Notes under the pieces: generated by a model
The model's database searches: none
Seen by the model: the letters and a program-made list of their open reading frames with translations, nothing else
What the model was told of the DNA's origin: nothing
Origin: Fluviicola sp.
GTDB lineage: Bacteria > Bacteroidota > Bacteroidia > Flavobacteriales_D > Crocinitomicaceae
DNA length: 64,000 bases
Direction: 5' to 3'
Assembly (NCBI RefSeq): GCF_039596395.1
Contig: NZ_JBCNJT010000001.1
Coordinates: 1,399,315-1,463,314 of the forward strand
Made by a program: the position numbers and the translations under genes
Shown: in pieces, positions 37,039 through 45,775 of the stretch
Layout: the number at the start of each line of letters is the position of its first letter
Position numbering within the stretch: the first letter of the stretch is position 1

Positions 37039-38171
37039 AACAAAAAATTCTTTTTATTGACCGGGACGGGACTATTCTCAAGGAACCAAGCGATTACCAG
37101 GTCGACTCTTATTCCAAACTCCAGTTTTTGGAAGGAGTAATTTCAGCCCTGAAAACCATTGTTTCCTGGAACGAATACGAGCTTGTATTAGTCAGTAACC
37201 AGGACGGATTGGGCACAAAAAGTTTTCCTTTGGAAGATTTCAACGGTCCACACCAACTGATGCTGGATATTTTGGAAAGCGAGGGCATTGTTTTTTCAGC
37301 AGTGTGCATAGACCGTTCTTTCCCGGAGGAACAATCTCCGGACCGGAAGCCCCGAACGGGGATGCTCACAAGGTATTTTTCCAAAGAATATGACCTGGGG
37401 AACTCACTGGTAATCGGTGATCGCCTGACAGACGTCGAACTGGCTAAAAACCTGGGTTGTAAAGCCTTTTTACTGGACGCAAACTCCATAGAAGTCGGGA
37501 CTGAACTACAATTTTCGCCGGAAGAACTGGAAAAAGTCATACTCCGCAAGGTCTCGAATTGGAATGATTTGCTTGCCGACCTGCGTTTGGGAACCCGGAA
37601 AGTTGAAATACGCAGGACCACGGCAGAAACTGATTGCTGCATCAACCTGGACCTGGACGGAAGCGGCATTTCGACAATTCAAACCGGAATTGCTTTCCTG
37701 GATCACATGCTGGACCAGCTTGCGCGTCACGGACAACTGGATATCACACTAACCACGAACGGCGATTTGCAAATCGATGAGCACCACACTATTGAAGATA
37801 CTGCTCTGACCCTTGGGCAGGCAATTGACCAGGCTTTGGGATCAAAACGCGGAATAGAGCGTTATGGATTTTGCCTGCCGATGGACGATTGTTTCGCAAC
37901 TTGTGCTATTGATTTCGGAGGTCGCGCGGAATTGATCTGGGACGTGGAACTGAAGCGCGAATTCGTAGGAAAACTACCAACTGAAATGGTTCATCACTTT
38001 TTTAAATCATTTTGTTTTACAGCACGTTGCAATATTTATATTCAAGCAATAGGTGAAAACGAACACCACAAGGTAGAATCCATCTTCAAAGCCTTTGCGA
38101 AAGCCCTATTAATGGCCAAACGCAGAAGCGGAAATTTCGATTTTCTCCCGACAACTAAAAACGCACTCTGA
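37035..38171 (+). CDS. hisB: Bifunctional histidinol phosphatase / imidazoleglycerol-phosphate dehydratase
   Basis: Residues 1-165 form a HAD phosphatase with the D9-x-D11 nucleophile motif (FIDRDGT), and residues 188-378 the dehydratase with RTTAETD, DHMLDQLARHG (223-233) and DEHHTIED (249-256) for metal binding. In the phosphatase the loop where enterobacterial HisB binds zinc with four Cys/His shows only C91, so that zinc site appears lost. The start ATG at 37035 overlaps the hisDC stop by 4 bp (ATGA). Confidence 0.96.
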   Translation: MKQKILFIDRDGTILKEPSDYQVDSYSKLQFLEGVISALKTIVSWNEYELVLVSNQDGLGTKSFPLEDFNGPHQLMLDILESEGIVFSAVCIDRSFPEEQSPDRKPRTGMLTRYFSKEYDLGNSLVIGDRLTDVELAKNLGCKAFLLDANSIEVGTELQFSPEELEKVILRKVSNWNDLLADLRLGTRKVEIRRTTAETDCCINLDLDGSGISTIQTGIAFLDHMLDQLARHGQLDITLTTNGDLQIDEHHTIEDTALTLGQAIDQALGSKRGIERYGFCLPMDDCFATCAIDFGGRAELIWDVELKREFVGKLPTEMVHHFFKSFCFTARCNIYIQAIGENEHHKVESIFKAFAKALLMAKRRSGNFDFLPTTKNAL

Positions 38172-38788
38172 TGCAAGTAGCAATCATTGATTATGGAGCC
38201 GGAAACCTGTTTTCGATCCGGCAAGCATTTAAACGGTTGGGACGGGAAGTCGTTTTAACAGCTGACGAAGGAGAAATCCGCTTGGCTTCACATGTTATTT
38301 TCCCGGGGGTGGGGCATGCGGGAAGTGCTATGAATTACTTGCAGGAAAAAGGATTGGAGCGGGTTATACCCACTTTGACCCAGCCCGTGTTGGGAATTTG
38401 CCTGGGTATGCAGTTGATGTGCGGCTGGAATGAAGAAGGAAACCTGCAGGGTTTAGGAATTTTCGACGTGCCGGTTCAATCCCTCGAATCCCAATTCGGC
38501 CATCTGCAAATTTGCCAGTTTGCCAAATGGCAAACCGAAGATTTCCGGGCAAACTATCCCGTTCCGCACATGGGTTGGAACGATGTTCAGTTAAACGGAA
38601 AATCCGAAGCATTCTACTTCGTACACAGCTATGCCGCCGGAATTTGTAAAGACACCTGGGGAATTGCCGGGTATCCCTGGCCTTTTTCCGCAGCATTGAA
38701 AAAAGACAATTTCTACGGTGTTCAGTTTCACCCTGAAAAAAGCGGAACCGCCGGAGAACAATTACTCACTCAATTTTTAGCATTATGA
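38171..38788 (+). CDS. hisH: Imidazole glycerol phosphate synthase, glutaminase subunit
   Basis: A 205-residue class I glutamine amidotransferase that passes ammonia to HisF. The triad is C77 (GICLGM), H187 and E189 (GVQFHPEKSG); the PHMGWN block is at about 132-137. Relative to E. coli HisH there are about 20 additional residues before PHMGWN (about 108-128, including HLQICQFAKWQTE), encoded by DNA (38499-38537) that matches an intergenic repeat at 47651. Its ATG shares one base with the hisB stop, and its stop overlaps hisA (ATGA). Confidence 0.95.
   Translation: MQVAIIDYGAGNLFSIRQAFKRLGREVVLTADEGEIRLASHVIFPGVGHAGSAMNYLQEKGLERVIPTLTQPVLGICLGMQLMCGWNEEGNLQGLGIFDVPVQSLESQFGHLQICQFAKWQTEDFRANYPVPHMGWNDVQLNGKSEAFYFVHSYAAGICKDTWGIAGYPWPFSAALKKDNFYGVQFHPEKSGTAGEQLLTQFLAL
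38499..38537. repeat. AAATTTGCC palindromic repeat (copy inside hisH)
   Basis: The 39-nt stretch contains GCAAATTTGC and TTTGCCAAATGGCAAA, both self-complementary. By eye, 33 of 40 aligned positions match the intergenic sequence at 47651-47690. It is in frame and encodes part of the extra segment of HisH. Confidence 0.7.
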
Positions 38789-39513
38789 TCGCCATACCTG
38801 CAATTGACTTAATAAATAACGAGGTAGTTCGCTTATTCCAGGGGGATTACAAGCAGCAAACAGCTTATCCATTGGATCCGGTCGAATACGCCATTGAGAT
38901 AATGACCAACGGATTGGAATATTTACACCTGGTAGATTTATCGGGAGCAAAAGCCGGAAAGCTCGTGCACCAATCCATCCTGGAACAAATTGTGTCCCAA
39001 ACAGCCCTGAAAGTAGATTTCGGAGGAGGAATAAAAACAGAGGGTGACATTCGTCATTTATTGAAATCCGGAGCCACCCAGGTCGTAATCGGGAGCTTGT
39101 GCGTGAGAGATCCGGAAAAAGTAATGGAATGGATTGAAACATTCGGAACGGAACGCTTTATCCTGGCGCTGGACATCGACGGAAACGAACTGAAGATCAA
39201 CGGATGGCAAGATGCTTCCGGAAAAACTTTGGAAGAAATCATGCGCCGGTTCAGTCGGTTCAAAGGATTAACCATTCTGACCACAGACATCCGCAGAGAC
39301 GGCACAGGATCAGGCCCGAATGTGGATTTGTACGAAAAACTAGTTCGGAACTTCCCCGACCAGCGCTGGATTGCAAGTGGTGGAACAGAATCTTTACAAA
39401 ACCTGGAAAAACTCCGAAAAGCAGGCTGTTACGGCTGTGTGATCGGCAAAGCATTGCTCGAAGGGAAAATAACTTTAAAAGAACTTAAATCATTCAACGA
39501 TGCAGGTTTATAA
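38785..39513 (+). CDS. hisA: ProFAR isomerase (phosphoribosyl-formimino imidazole carboxamide isomerase)
   Basis: A (beta/alpha)8 barrel of 242 residues that opens the ribose ring of the histidine intermediate. D8 in IPAIDLINNEVVRL and the Asp in TTDIRRDGTGSGPN are the catalytic pair; GGGIKTEGDI and ASGGTESL bind phosphates. It overlaps hisH by 4 bp at its start and hisF by 14 bp at its end. Confidence 0.97.
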   Translation: MIAIPAIDLINNEVVRLFQGDYKQQTAYPLDPVEYAIEIMTNGLEYLHLVDLSGAKAGKLVHQSILEQIVSQTALKVDFGGGIKTEGDIRHLLKSGATQVVIGSLCVRDPEKVMEWIETFGTERFILALDIDGNELKINGWQDASGKTLEEIMRRFSRFKGLTILTTDIRRDGTGSGPNVDLYEKLVRNFPDQRWIASGGTESLQNLEKLRKAGCYGCVIGKALLEGKITLKELKSFNDAGL

Positions 39514-40255
39514 ACGAATCATTCCGTGCCTGGACATTCAAAACGGGAGGACGGTAAAAGGAATCAACTTCGAATCGATCCGGGACGCCGGAGATCCTGT
39601 TCAGTTAGCCAGCTACTATGCAAAACAGGGGGCAGATGAACTGGTATTACTGGATATTTCAGCAACGATTGAGAGGCGTTCGACATTTATCCCGGTAGTA
39701 GAAGCTGTTGCAGAACAGGTAAACATTCCATTTACGGTGGGCGGAGGAATTTCATCAGTTGAAGCTGCACGAATACTCCTGAGAAGCGGTGCAGATAAAA
39801 TCGCTGTCAATTCATCGGTAGTAAAACGCCCGCAATTAATTGCCGAATTGGCCGATCAGTTCGGAAGGCAATGTGTAGTAGTGGCAATTGATGTACGCAA
39901 AGCGAAAGCCGGTTGGACCGTTCACACCCATGGAGGAAAAAAGGATACCGGCATCGACGCAATTGAATGGGCTGTAAAAGCTGTTTCAATGGGAGCCGGG
40001 GAATTGCTCCTTACTTCCATGGACGGAGACGGAACGAAAAACGGATTCGCCCTGGATTTTTACCGGAAAGTACAAAAGTTTGTGACTGTTCCGGTGATTG
40101 CTTCCGGTGGAGCAGGAACTGCAGCACATTTTGAAGAACTGTTTACCCAAACGTCTGTTACCGGCGGATTGGCTGCCAGCATTTTTCACTTCGGAGAAAT
40201 TGAGATTCCCGAATTGAAACTTGAATTGAGTAAAAGAATTAGAATAAGGCTATGA
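39500..40255 (+). CDS. hisF: Imidazole glycerol phosphate synthase, cyclase subunit
   Basis: A (beta/alpha)8 barrel (251 residues) that uses ammonia from HisH. Catalytic Asp residues are D12 (PCLDIQNGRTVKG) and the one in TSMDGDGTKNG; the GGGISSVEAA and ASGGAGTAAH phosphate loops are intact. It begins inside hisA (14 bp overlap) and its stop overlaps hisI (ATGA). Confidence 0.98.
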   Translation: MQVYKRIIPCLDIQNGRTVKGINFESIRDAGDPVQLASYYAKQGADELVLLDISATIERRSTFIPVVEAVAEQVNIPFTVGGGISSVEAARILLRSGADKIAVNSSVVKRPQLIAELADQFGRQCVVVAIDVRKAKAGWTVHTHGGKKDTGIDAIEWAVKAVSMGAGELLLTSMDGDGTKNGFALDFYRKVQKFVTVPVIASGGAGTAAHFEELFTQTSVTGGLAASIFHFGEIEIPELKLELSKRIRIRL

Positions 40256-40836
40256 AATACGACAAAAACGGATTAATTCCGGCAATTATACAGGATTCAC
40301 AAACGAATAAAGTCCTGATGCTCGGTTATATGAATGAAGAATCGTTCGAACAAACACTGGAAACAAAATTGGTGACCTTTTTTTCGCGTTCCAGGAACGG
40401 GATTTGGGTAAAAGGAGAAACTTCCGGGAATTATTTAAAACTGGTTGACTGGAAAGCGGATTGCGACCTGGATGCTTTATTGATACGCGTCATTCCCGCG
40501 GGGCCAACGTGTCACACCGGGACCACTTCCTGTTTCGGTAAAGCAACGAGAGATCCGCTTAACATCTTGAGCGGCTTGATACAAACCATTGATGAGCGGT
40601 TTACAACTCCCCGGGAAGGATCTTACATTCAATCGCTGATTGAAAAGGGATTGTCTAAGATTGCTCAGAAAGTAGGTGAAGAAGGAGTGGAAGTGGTGAT
40701 TGAAGCGATGCGGAACGAACCGGAACTATTCAAAGAAGAAGCTGCTGATTTGTTGTTTCACTATTTGGTTTTGTTGCGGGCGAAGGAGGTGGATTTTAGA
40801 GAGGTGCTGGGTGTTTTGGATGGAAGACAAAAGTAA
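40252..40836 (+). CDS. hisIE: Bifunctional phosphoribosyl-AMP cyclohydrolase / phosphoribosyl-ATP pyrophosphatase
   Basis: 194 residues carry both steps 2 and 3 of histidine synthesis. HisI: KVLMLGYMN at the start, WVKGETSGN and the metal site with DCDLDALLIRV and GPTCHTG. HisE (from about 105): GSYIQSLIEKGLSKIAQKVGEEGVE and a helical C-terminus. It is the last gene of the his operon. No obvious terminator follows at once; about 70 bp separate it from a convergent gene. Confidence 0.97.
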   Translation: MKYDKNGLIPAIIQDSQTNKVLMLGYMNEESFEQTLETKLVTFFSRSRNGIWVKGETSGNYLKLVDWKADCDLDALLIRVIPAGPTCHTGTTSCFGKATRDPLNILSGLIQTIDERFTTPREGSYIQSLIEKGLSKIAQKVGEEGVEVVIEAMRNEPELFKEEAADLLFHYLVLLRAKEVDFREVLGVLDGRQK

Positions 40837-40907
40837 TCATACTTTTATTTCCCGCAGACCCCGAATGTTAAGGACAGGCGAGTACGGAGAAAACGGAAGC
40901 TCATTTT

Positions 40908-41222
40908 TTATTGATCACAAGGCTCTTCCGCCCACAAATCATGGATCAATTCCAGTTCGTCAAGAGTTTCGATAGATTCGCAGCAGGTTCTCATTTTGGA
41001 ACGCCAGTCGTTTGTGTCAAATGAACTCACATCCGCATTTTCCCAGGTTTGTTTGTCGGGCCACTGAGCGATACCGATGTAAGAAGTTTCAGAGGATTTA
41101 TAAAGGCGTGAGCCCAGACTGCCGCAGCGCCGGTAAATGAGTTTAGTGACTTCTTTCCAGGATTCTTCGAAAGCCTCGTTTTGATGTGGATGGATGATGA
41201 AGCGGTAACTGATGGTGAACAT
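40908..41222 (-). CDS. Antibiotic-biosynthesis-monooxygenase-like small protein
   Basis: 104 residues with a ferredoxin-like alpha/beta pattern starting MFTISYRFIIHPHQNEAFEESWKEVTKLI, as in dimeric ABM-fold proteins, followed by SRLYKSSETSYIGIAQWPDKQTWE. Such proteins include small monooxygenases but many have no known activity. It faces the end of the his operon and lies 19 bp downstream of the next minus-strand gene. Confidence 0.65.
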   Translation of the reverse strand: MFTISYRFIIHPHQNEAFEESWKEVTKLIYRRCGSLGSRLYKSSETSYIGIAQWPDKQTWENADVSSFDTNDWRSKMRTCCESIETLDELELIHDLWAEEPCDQ

Positions 41223-41241
41223 ATCAATAGATTATTAATAA

Positions 41242-41643
41242 TTAGCTGAGATCAGTATTCTCTTTATAACTGATTCGTACATCCCAAATATTTCTTAGAT
41301 CTCTGTAGAATAGGTTATCTTCTTTATCAATCCAGACGATACCATGATCCTTTATAATTTCCTGTTCGATCAATTCATCAATGATACGATCTGTTACTTC
41401 TGTAAAATCCCTTAAATATTCAAAGCTAAATTCCTCTCCACAAATGATTTCGGGAACATCCGGCAAGGAAATATCACTAATAAATCCGATCCTGTCCCCG
41501 GCGTTTTTTATTAGATAATAAGTAACAATGGTTGACGCAATGACCGTTCCGGGGATTTCCCTGAAATGAGTTCCTGTATCCACGCCGTAAAAATCAATAA
41601 TCTCTTTTTTATCAACGTTTACCAATGAATAATCCAGGCCCAT
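41242..41643 (-). CDS. Conserved hypothetical protein
   Basis: 133 residues, acidic, no signal peptide or membrane segment. It starts MGLDYSLVNVDKKEIIDFYGVDTGTHFREIPG. An alpha/beta fold seems likely, but no family is recognised. Its 19-bp gap to the ABM-like gene suggests co-transcription. Whether it belongs with the carbamoyltransferase cassette just upstream on the same strand (24 bp gap) is unclear. Confidence 0.5.
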   Translation of the reverse strand: MGLDYSLVNVDKKEIIDFYGVDTGTHFREIPGTVIASTIVTYYLIKNAGDRIGFISDISLPDVPEIICGEEFSFEYLRDFTEVTDRIIDELIEQEIIKDHGIVWIDKEDNLFYRDLRNIWDVRISYKENTDLS

Positions 41644-41666
41644 TTGTGGAATGTTTAGATGAATAT

Positions 41667-42044
41667 CTACCAGTGCTTTTCAAAATAAGCCTTATCGAAT
41701 ACTTTTTCGTTGTGTTTGAACAACGTAGAAGCGGTGTTTTTCAGATGCATGGGGTCTTTCTTTCCGAACAGGCGTGTAAGCATGGCAATCGGGAAGAGGA
41801 AGAGGTAGAAAATGAGGCTCAGAACGATATTCGGAACAATGTAACTCAGAACAAGCGTTAGTTTCATCCAGGCAAAATCGATCCACTTTGCAATGAAATC
41901 AGAAAGTACGCCCGCCAAACCAACAAAGAATGCCACGGACAAACTCCATTTCCATTTGGTCATCAAATAGATCAGCACAAAGCCAACTACGATCGTCAGG
42001 ACTGTTTTAGCCGGGTTGGAAGCTTTTTGTTTCGGAGCACTCAT
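41667..42044 (-). CDS. SxtJ-family-like small membrane protein
   Basis: 125 residues with a basic N-terminus and three or four hydrophobic segments (about 15-30, 35-55, 60-90), and a conserved end with KKDPMHLKN near residues 95-103. The gene order carbamoyltransferase / SGNH protein / DUF5989 / this protein matches a set seen in several phyla, where the fourth gene is called SxtJ-like. Membrane location is clear; the role, presumably in modification or export of a surface glycan or metabolite, is inferred from context. Confidence 0.7.
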   Translation of the reverse strand: MSAPKQKASNPAKTVLTIVVGFVLIYLMTKWKWSLSVAFFVGLAGVLSDFIAKWIDFAWMKLTLVLSYIVPNIVLSLIFYLFLFPIAMLTRLFGKKDPMHLKNTASTLFKHNEKVFDKAYFEKHW

Positions 42045-42056
42045 GCGGACAAGAAC

Positions 42057-42206
42057 TTAGAACAAGGAATAAATAAAAGGTGCAATGGCACTGGTACCAC
42101 CGAAAACAATCAGGATCCCGATCAATAGCAGGATGATGATAACAGGTGCTAACCAAAATTTCTTTCGCTCTTTCATAAAGCGCCATAAGTCGCGTAAAAA
42201 TTCCAT
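42057..42206 (-). CDS. DUF5989 small membrane protein (49 aa)
   Basis: A complete 49-codon frame from ATG 42206: MEFLRDLWRFMKERKKFW, a hydrophobic span rich in Ile/Leu, and an end with APFIYSLF. This is the DUF5989 pattern (short basic amphipathic start, one membrane span, Gly-Gly-Thr turn). It lies 12 bp upstream of the SxtJ-like gene. It is easily missed because of its length. Confidence 0.85.
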   Translation of the reverse strand: MEFLRDLWRFMKERKKFWLAPVIIILLLIGILIVFGGTSAIAPFIYSLF

Positions 42207-42350
42207 TTAGTTATTTTAAATTTTAATTCTTCTTTTCCTTTATCTGTCCGTCTTTCCAGAGGGAACTTCTGTCTTTTTCGTAAGGTGGACTATCACTGTC
42301 CGTAATGCTTAGCTTTTTGCGAAAGCTGCATTCCGTCTTCAGTAGCTTCG

Positions 42351-43544
42351 CTACTTCTTCTGAAGAAGGTATTTTGCCATTAATTTGTTTGTTTCCGAAT
42401 TCGGATGGGAATCACCGTCAAGCGTATATTTCCCGTAATACTTAATCGTATGGGACAAATCTATAAACTTAATCTTCTTCTTGTTCAAATAAGATTTAAA
42501 AATGCGCATTTCTTCAGGAGTATATGCGATGTAATTCGGGTAGAAGACCAGGTAGAACTTGTCATTCCCGAATTGTTTCTGATAGGCTTTCTTGCTTTCC
42601 AGGATCATTTCCGTAACCAGGTCGAAATGGGAATCATTCAGTTTCAAAGGAAGATCTGCTTCGAAATATTTCACAATATTGGTTTGATACAAACGCTCAT
42701 ACCACCCGGAAACAAACGGCCGGCCGTCTTTAAACAACTTGTTGCGGACCAGTTTTCCACCTTTCATTTCGTAATAAGGAGCTAAGTGCAGCCATTCCGT
42801 ATAGCGGTGCATGGTACCGATAGCTCGGTAAATGTGGTCCCAAAAGAAAATGTAGTAGGCACACCCGTCTTTTTCGGCAACCTGTTTTGATAAATCGCGG
42901 TATTGGAACTGTGCCAGCATGTGGTTTGTTCCGGTGGCAGAAATACAAAAGTTATAGGAATTTGCTTCCGGAGATTGTTCCTGTACGTGATAAGCCAGCG
43001 TTTGATTGTCTTCCAACCCGTAACCGAACCCGATGGAACAACCGAAGAACAGGTTGTATTTTGTTTTCGTGGAATCGAAGCCAGGAGTGATGCGCTTATT
43101 CATGCTGTCTATGGCAAAATGCACATCAAATACCGTATCATTATTACCGATGACTTTCACTTCGTGGTAAACGCTGTCCGGGTAGTAAGTAGCACCAACC
43201 TGGCGCGCGATGTGATTTTCCGGCAAATTCGGAATACTGAAGTCTTTTTTAAATGCAGAAGGCATTCCCAAAACAAAGAACAAAATAGTCTCGAGCAGGA
43301 ACAGGAGCAAGGCTATCAGGGTAATATTCGCCAGGATTACTTTTTTTCCTTTCAGGAAGAGCAGGTAAAAACATGTCAGGATGAATAACAGGGACAGGTA
43401 TTTCCACAATCTCAACCAGCCGAAGATCTCATAACCGATCCCGTTTTTGGTGACGTTGTATGCGAACAAGCTGATAATCGCCAGGACCAAAACAATGCAT
43501 GTCCGTTTATTTGCTTTGACGAAGGATTTGAATTTCTGCATCAT
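42351..43544 (-). CDS. Membrane-anchored SGNH-hydrolase-like protein
   Basis: 397 residues. Three hydrophobic segments within the first 95 residues are followed by an SGNH-type domain: block I FFGCSIGFGYGLEDNQT (nucleophile Ser), a block with SATGTNHM, and the C-terminal catalytic pair D-x-x-H in LDGDSHPNSETNKLM. Likely acts outside the membrane as an esterase or acyltransferase-like enzyme. It is 5 bp after the carbamoyltransferase gene. Confidence 0.8.
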   Translation of the reverse strand: MMQKFKSFVKANKRTCIVLVLAIISLFAYNVTKNGIGYEIFGWLRLWKYLSLLFILTCFYLLFLKGKKVILANITLIALLLFLLETILFFVLGMPSAFKKDFSIPNLPENHIARQVGATYYPDSVYHEVKVIGNNDTVFDVHFAIDSMNKRITPGFDSTKTKYNLFFGCSIGFGYGLEDNQTLAYHVQEQSPEANSYNFCISATGTNHMLAQFQYRDLSKQVAEKDGCAYYIFFWDHIYRAIGTMHRYTEWLHLAPYYEMKGGKLVRNKLFKDGRPFVSGWYERLYQTNIVKYFEADLPLKLNDSHFDLVTEMILESKKAYQKQFGNDKFYLVFYPNYIAYTPEEMRIFKSYLNKKKIKFIDLSHTIKYYGKYTLDGDSHPNSETNKLMAKYLLQKK

Positions 43545-43549
43545 TTCGC

Positions 43550-45415
43550 TTAGTCCATTTTAAATTTGACCATCCATTTCTCCTTGTTTTCCCAATCTTC
43601 CTGTTCGGTTTTGGTATATACAAAATCACCGACCACCAGGTAATCCATTTCCGTACTCATGAAGCAACGGAACGCATCGTAAGGAGTACAAACAATGGGT
43701 TCGCCTCTCACGTTGAAGCTCGTATTTACTACCAATCCGTATGAAGTCTGGTTTTTAAATTCCTGAATAAGCGCGTGATATCTCGGGTTTGTTTCCTTGT
43801 AAACAGATTGAACACGTGCGGAAAAATCTAAATGAGTGATGGACTGCAGGTCGCTTCTTTGATGGTACAAGCGTTCCCAAAGCGGCAAATCGTTGTAATT
43901 ATCAGGCAATTTCAGCCTCCTGCTTTCTTTCACAGGCGCAACTACAAGCATATACGGAGAATCTGCCTGTAAATCGAAGTATTCGCGTGCATCTTCAGCC
44001 AGAACAGAAGGAGCAAAAGGCCGGAAGCCTTCGCGGTACTTGATCTTCAGGTTTAATTTTTTCTGCATTTCCGGGTTGCGGGCATCGCCCAGGATACTCC
44101 TGTTACCAAGTGCACGCGGACCGAATTCCATTCTTCCCTGGAACCAGCCGACTACATTTCCTTCAGCCAGTTTCGAAGCCACGAAAGTCGTTAGCTCATT
44201 GAAATCATCGTACTTTTTATAACGGGCATTCGTGCGTTTGTTCATCGACTGGATTTCCTTTTCCGAATAATCCGGACCTAAATAGGTTCCGTTCATCTGG
44301 TCGTAGGAATAATCAATCACACGCGCTTCTTCGAAATACATGTGTGAAACCGCCAATGCGGCTCCCAAAGCTCCTCCGGCATCACCGGAAGCAGCCTGGA
44401 TATAGATTTCTTTGAAAAGATGCTCTTCCAGCAGTTTCCCGTTTGCCACACAATTCAGCGCAACACCTCCTGCCATGCACAAGTAATCCGAATTGGTCAG
44501 TCTTTTGGCCTCCTTCGCCATGAGGATGACAATTTCTTCGGTTACTTTCTGAATAGCAATTGCCAGGTTACAATGCACCTGTTCCAATTCAGATTCACCT
44601 TCGCGGCGCGCTACTCCAAACAATTCCTTCCATTTCTGGTCGTGAACCATGCGAAGTCCGGTTGCGTAGTTGAAGTACTTTTGGTTTAACCAAACAGACC
44701 CATCTGATTTAATATCAACCAGTTCTGATTTAATTTTCTGGATAAATTCTTTGGTTTGATCGGCATGTTCGTTCCCGTAAGGAGCAAGGCCCATCAATTT
44801 ATATTCCCCGGAGTTTACGGTGAATCCCAAATAATAGGTGAACGCACTATAGAGCAATCCAACGGAATGCGGGAACTCCATTTCACGGACCAATTCAATT
44901 TTTTCACCTTTCCCCAAACCGATGGAGGCCGTACACCATTCTCCCACACCGTCAATCGTCAGGATCGCTGATTCCGGGAATGAAGAAGGGTAGAAGGCAC
45001 TTGCGGCATGTGACAAATGGTGCTCCGGGAAAAGCATTTTCACCTTTTTCTTATCGTACTTGCCCACCTCTTTTAATCCGTCATGGATCATTTTCTTGAG
45101 AAACATTTTCTCGTTGATCCAAACGGGAATTGCTTTTAAGAAGGAGACCAATCCTTTCGGTGAAAAGGAATAATAGGTTTGCAGGAGGCGTTCAAATTTC
45201 AGAAGCGGTTTATCGTAGAATACGATTGCGTCCAGGTCATCAATTTCAAGTCCGGCTTCTTCCAGGCAGTATTTCACTGCTTCTACCGGAAAATCCGGAG
45301 TATGTTTATCGCGCGTAAATCGTTCTTCCTGTGCTGCGGCAATAATTCTGCCTCCAATAACCAGGGCAGCAGCCGAATCGTGATAGAAGGCAGAAATCCC
45401 TAAAACTTTTTTCAT
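43550..45415 (-). CDS. NodU/CmcH/TobZ-type carbamoyltransferase
   Basis: 621 residues. MKKVLGISAFYHDSAAAL and EERFTRDKH start the N-terminal Kae1-like domain; H132, H133 and H136 in HHLSHAASAFYP are near the metal/carbamoyl-adenylate site; MEFGPRALGNRSILGDAR and NTSFNVRGEP belong to the YrdC-like and C-terminal part. Such enzymes transfer carbamoyl from carbamoyl phosphate to hydroxyls of sugars or antibiotics. As first gene of a four-gene cassette it probably modifies a surface or small-molecule product. Acceptor unknown. Confidence 0.92.
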   Translation of the reverse strand: MKKVLGISAFYHDSAAALVIGGRIIAAAQEERFTRDKHTPDFPVEAVKYCLEEAGLEIDDLDAIVFYDKPLLKFERLLQTYYSFSPKGLVSFLKAIPVWINEKMFLKKMIHDGLKEVGKYDKKKVKMLFPEHHLSHAASAFYPSSFPESAILTIDGVGEWCTASIGLGKGEKIELVREMEFPHSVGLLYSAFTYYLGFTVNSGEYKLMGLAPYGNEHADQTKEFIQKIKSELVDIKSDGSVWLNQKYFNYATGLRMVHDQKWKELFGVARREGESELEQVHCNLAIAIQKVTEEIVILMAKEAKRLTNSDYLCMAGGVALNCVANGKLLEEHLFKEIYIQAASGDAGGALGAALAVSHMYFEEARVIDYSYDQMNGTYLGPDYSEKEIQSMNKRTNARYKKYDDFNELTTFVASKLAEGNVVGWFQGRMEFGPRALGNRSILGDARNPEMQKKLNLKIKYREGFRPFAPSVLAEDAREYFDLQADSPYMLVVAPVKESRRLKLPDNYNDLPLWERLYHQRSDLQSITHLDFSARVQSVYKETNPRYHALIQEFKNQTSYGLVVNTSFNVRGEPIVCTPYDAFRCFMSTEMDYLVVGDFVYTKTEQEDWENKEKWMVKFKMD

Positions 45416-45775
45416 TCGCGCAATTTATTCTGTTTCATTAACGTCAAAAATGGTTGTTCATTTTGACGAGGAACAAAAATAATCCATTAATCGCAGGAAG
45501 CAAGAGTAGATGAATAATATTCATTAAGAATAGAATGTTAGGAAATACTAGTGTGATGATCAATTACTCTTACACACAGAAGCCTTTCTATTATTCTACT
45601 TTTTCCAAAGTAAAAAAAGTAGGCAAAAATGCTTTTGAAATTACACCCGTCAAGCAGTCCTCCCACAATAAGATAGTCCTTAAAACAACAGCTTCATGCT
45701 TGTAATTTGAATGTACAAACAAGAAGAATATTCTGCACGCATAAATATTTTGTAACTTTGGTAAAAAAATTGAGC
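45416..45775. other. 360-bp divergent intergenic region
   Basis: No gene is evident. It contains a 9-bp hairpin CTACTTTTT/AAAAAGTAG (45596-45622) and, near its end, TAACTTTG (45753-45760) 15 nt before the thioesterase start. On the other strand TATTTTTG about 55 bp from the carbamoyltransferase start is a candidate -7 element. Confidence 0.6.
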
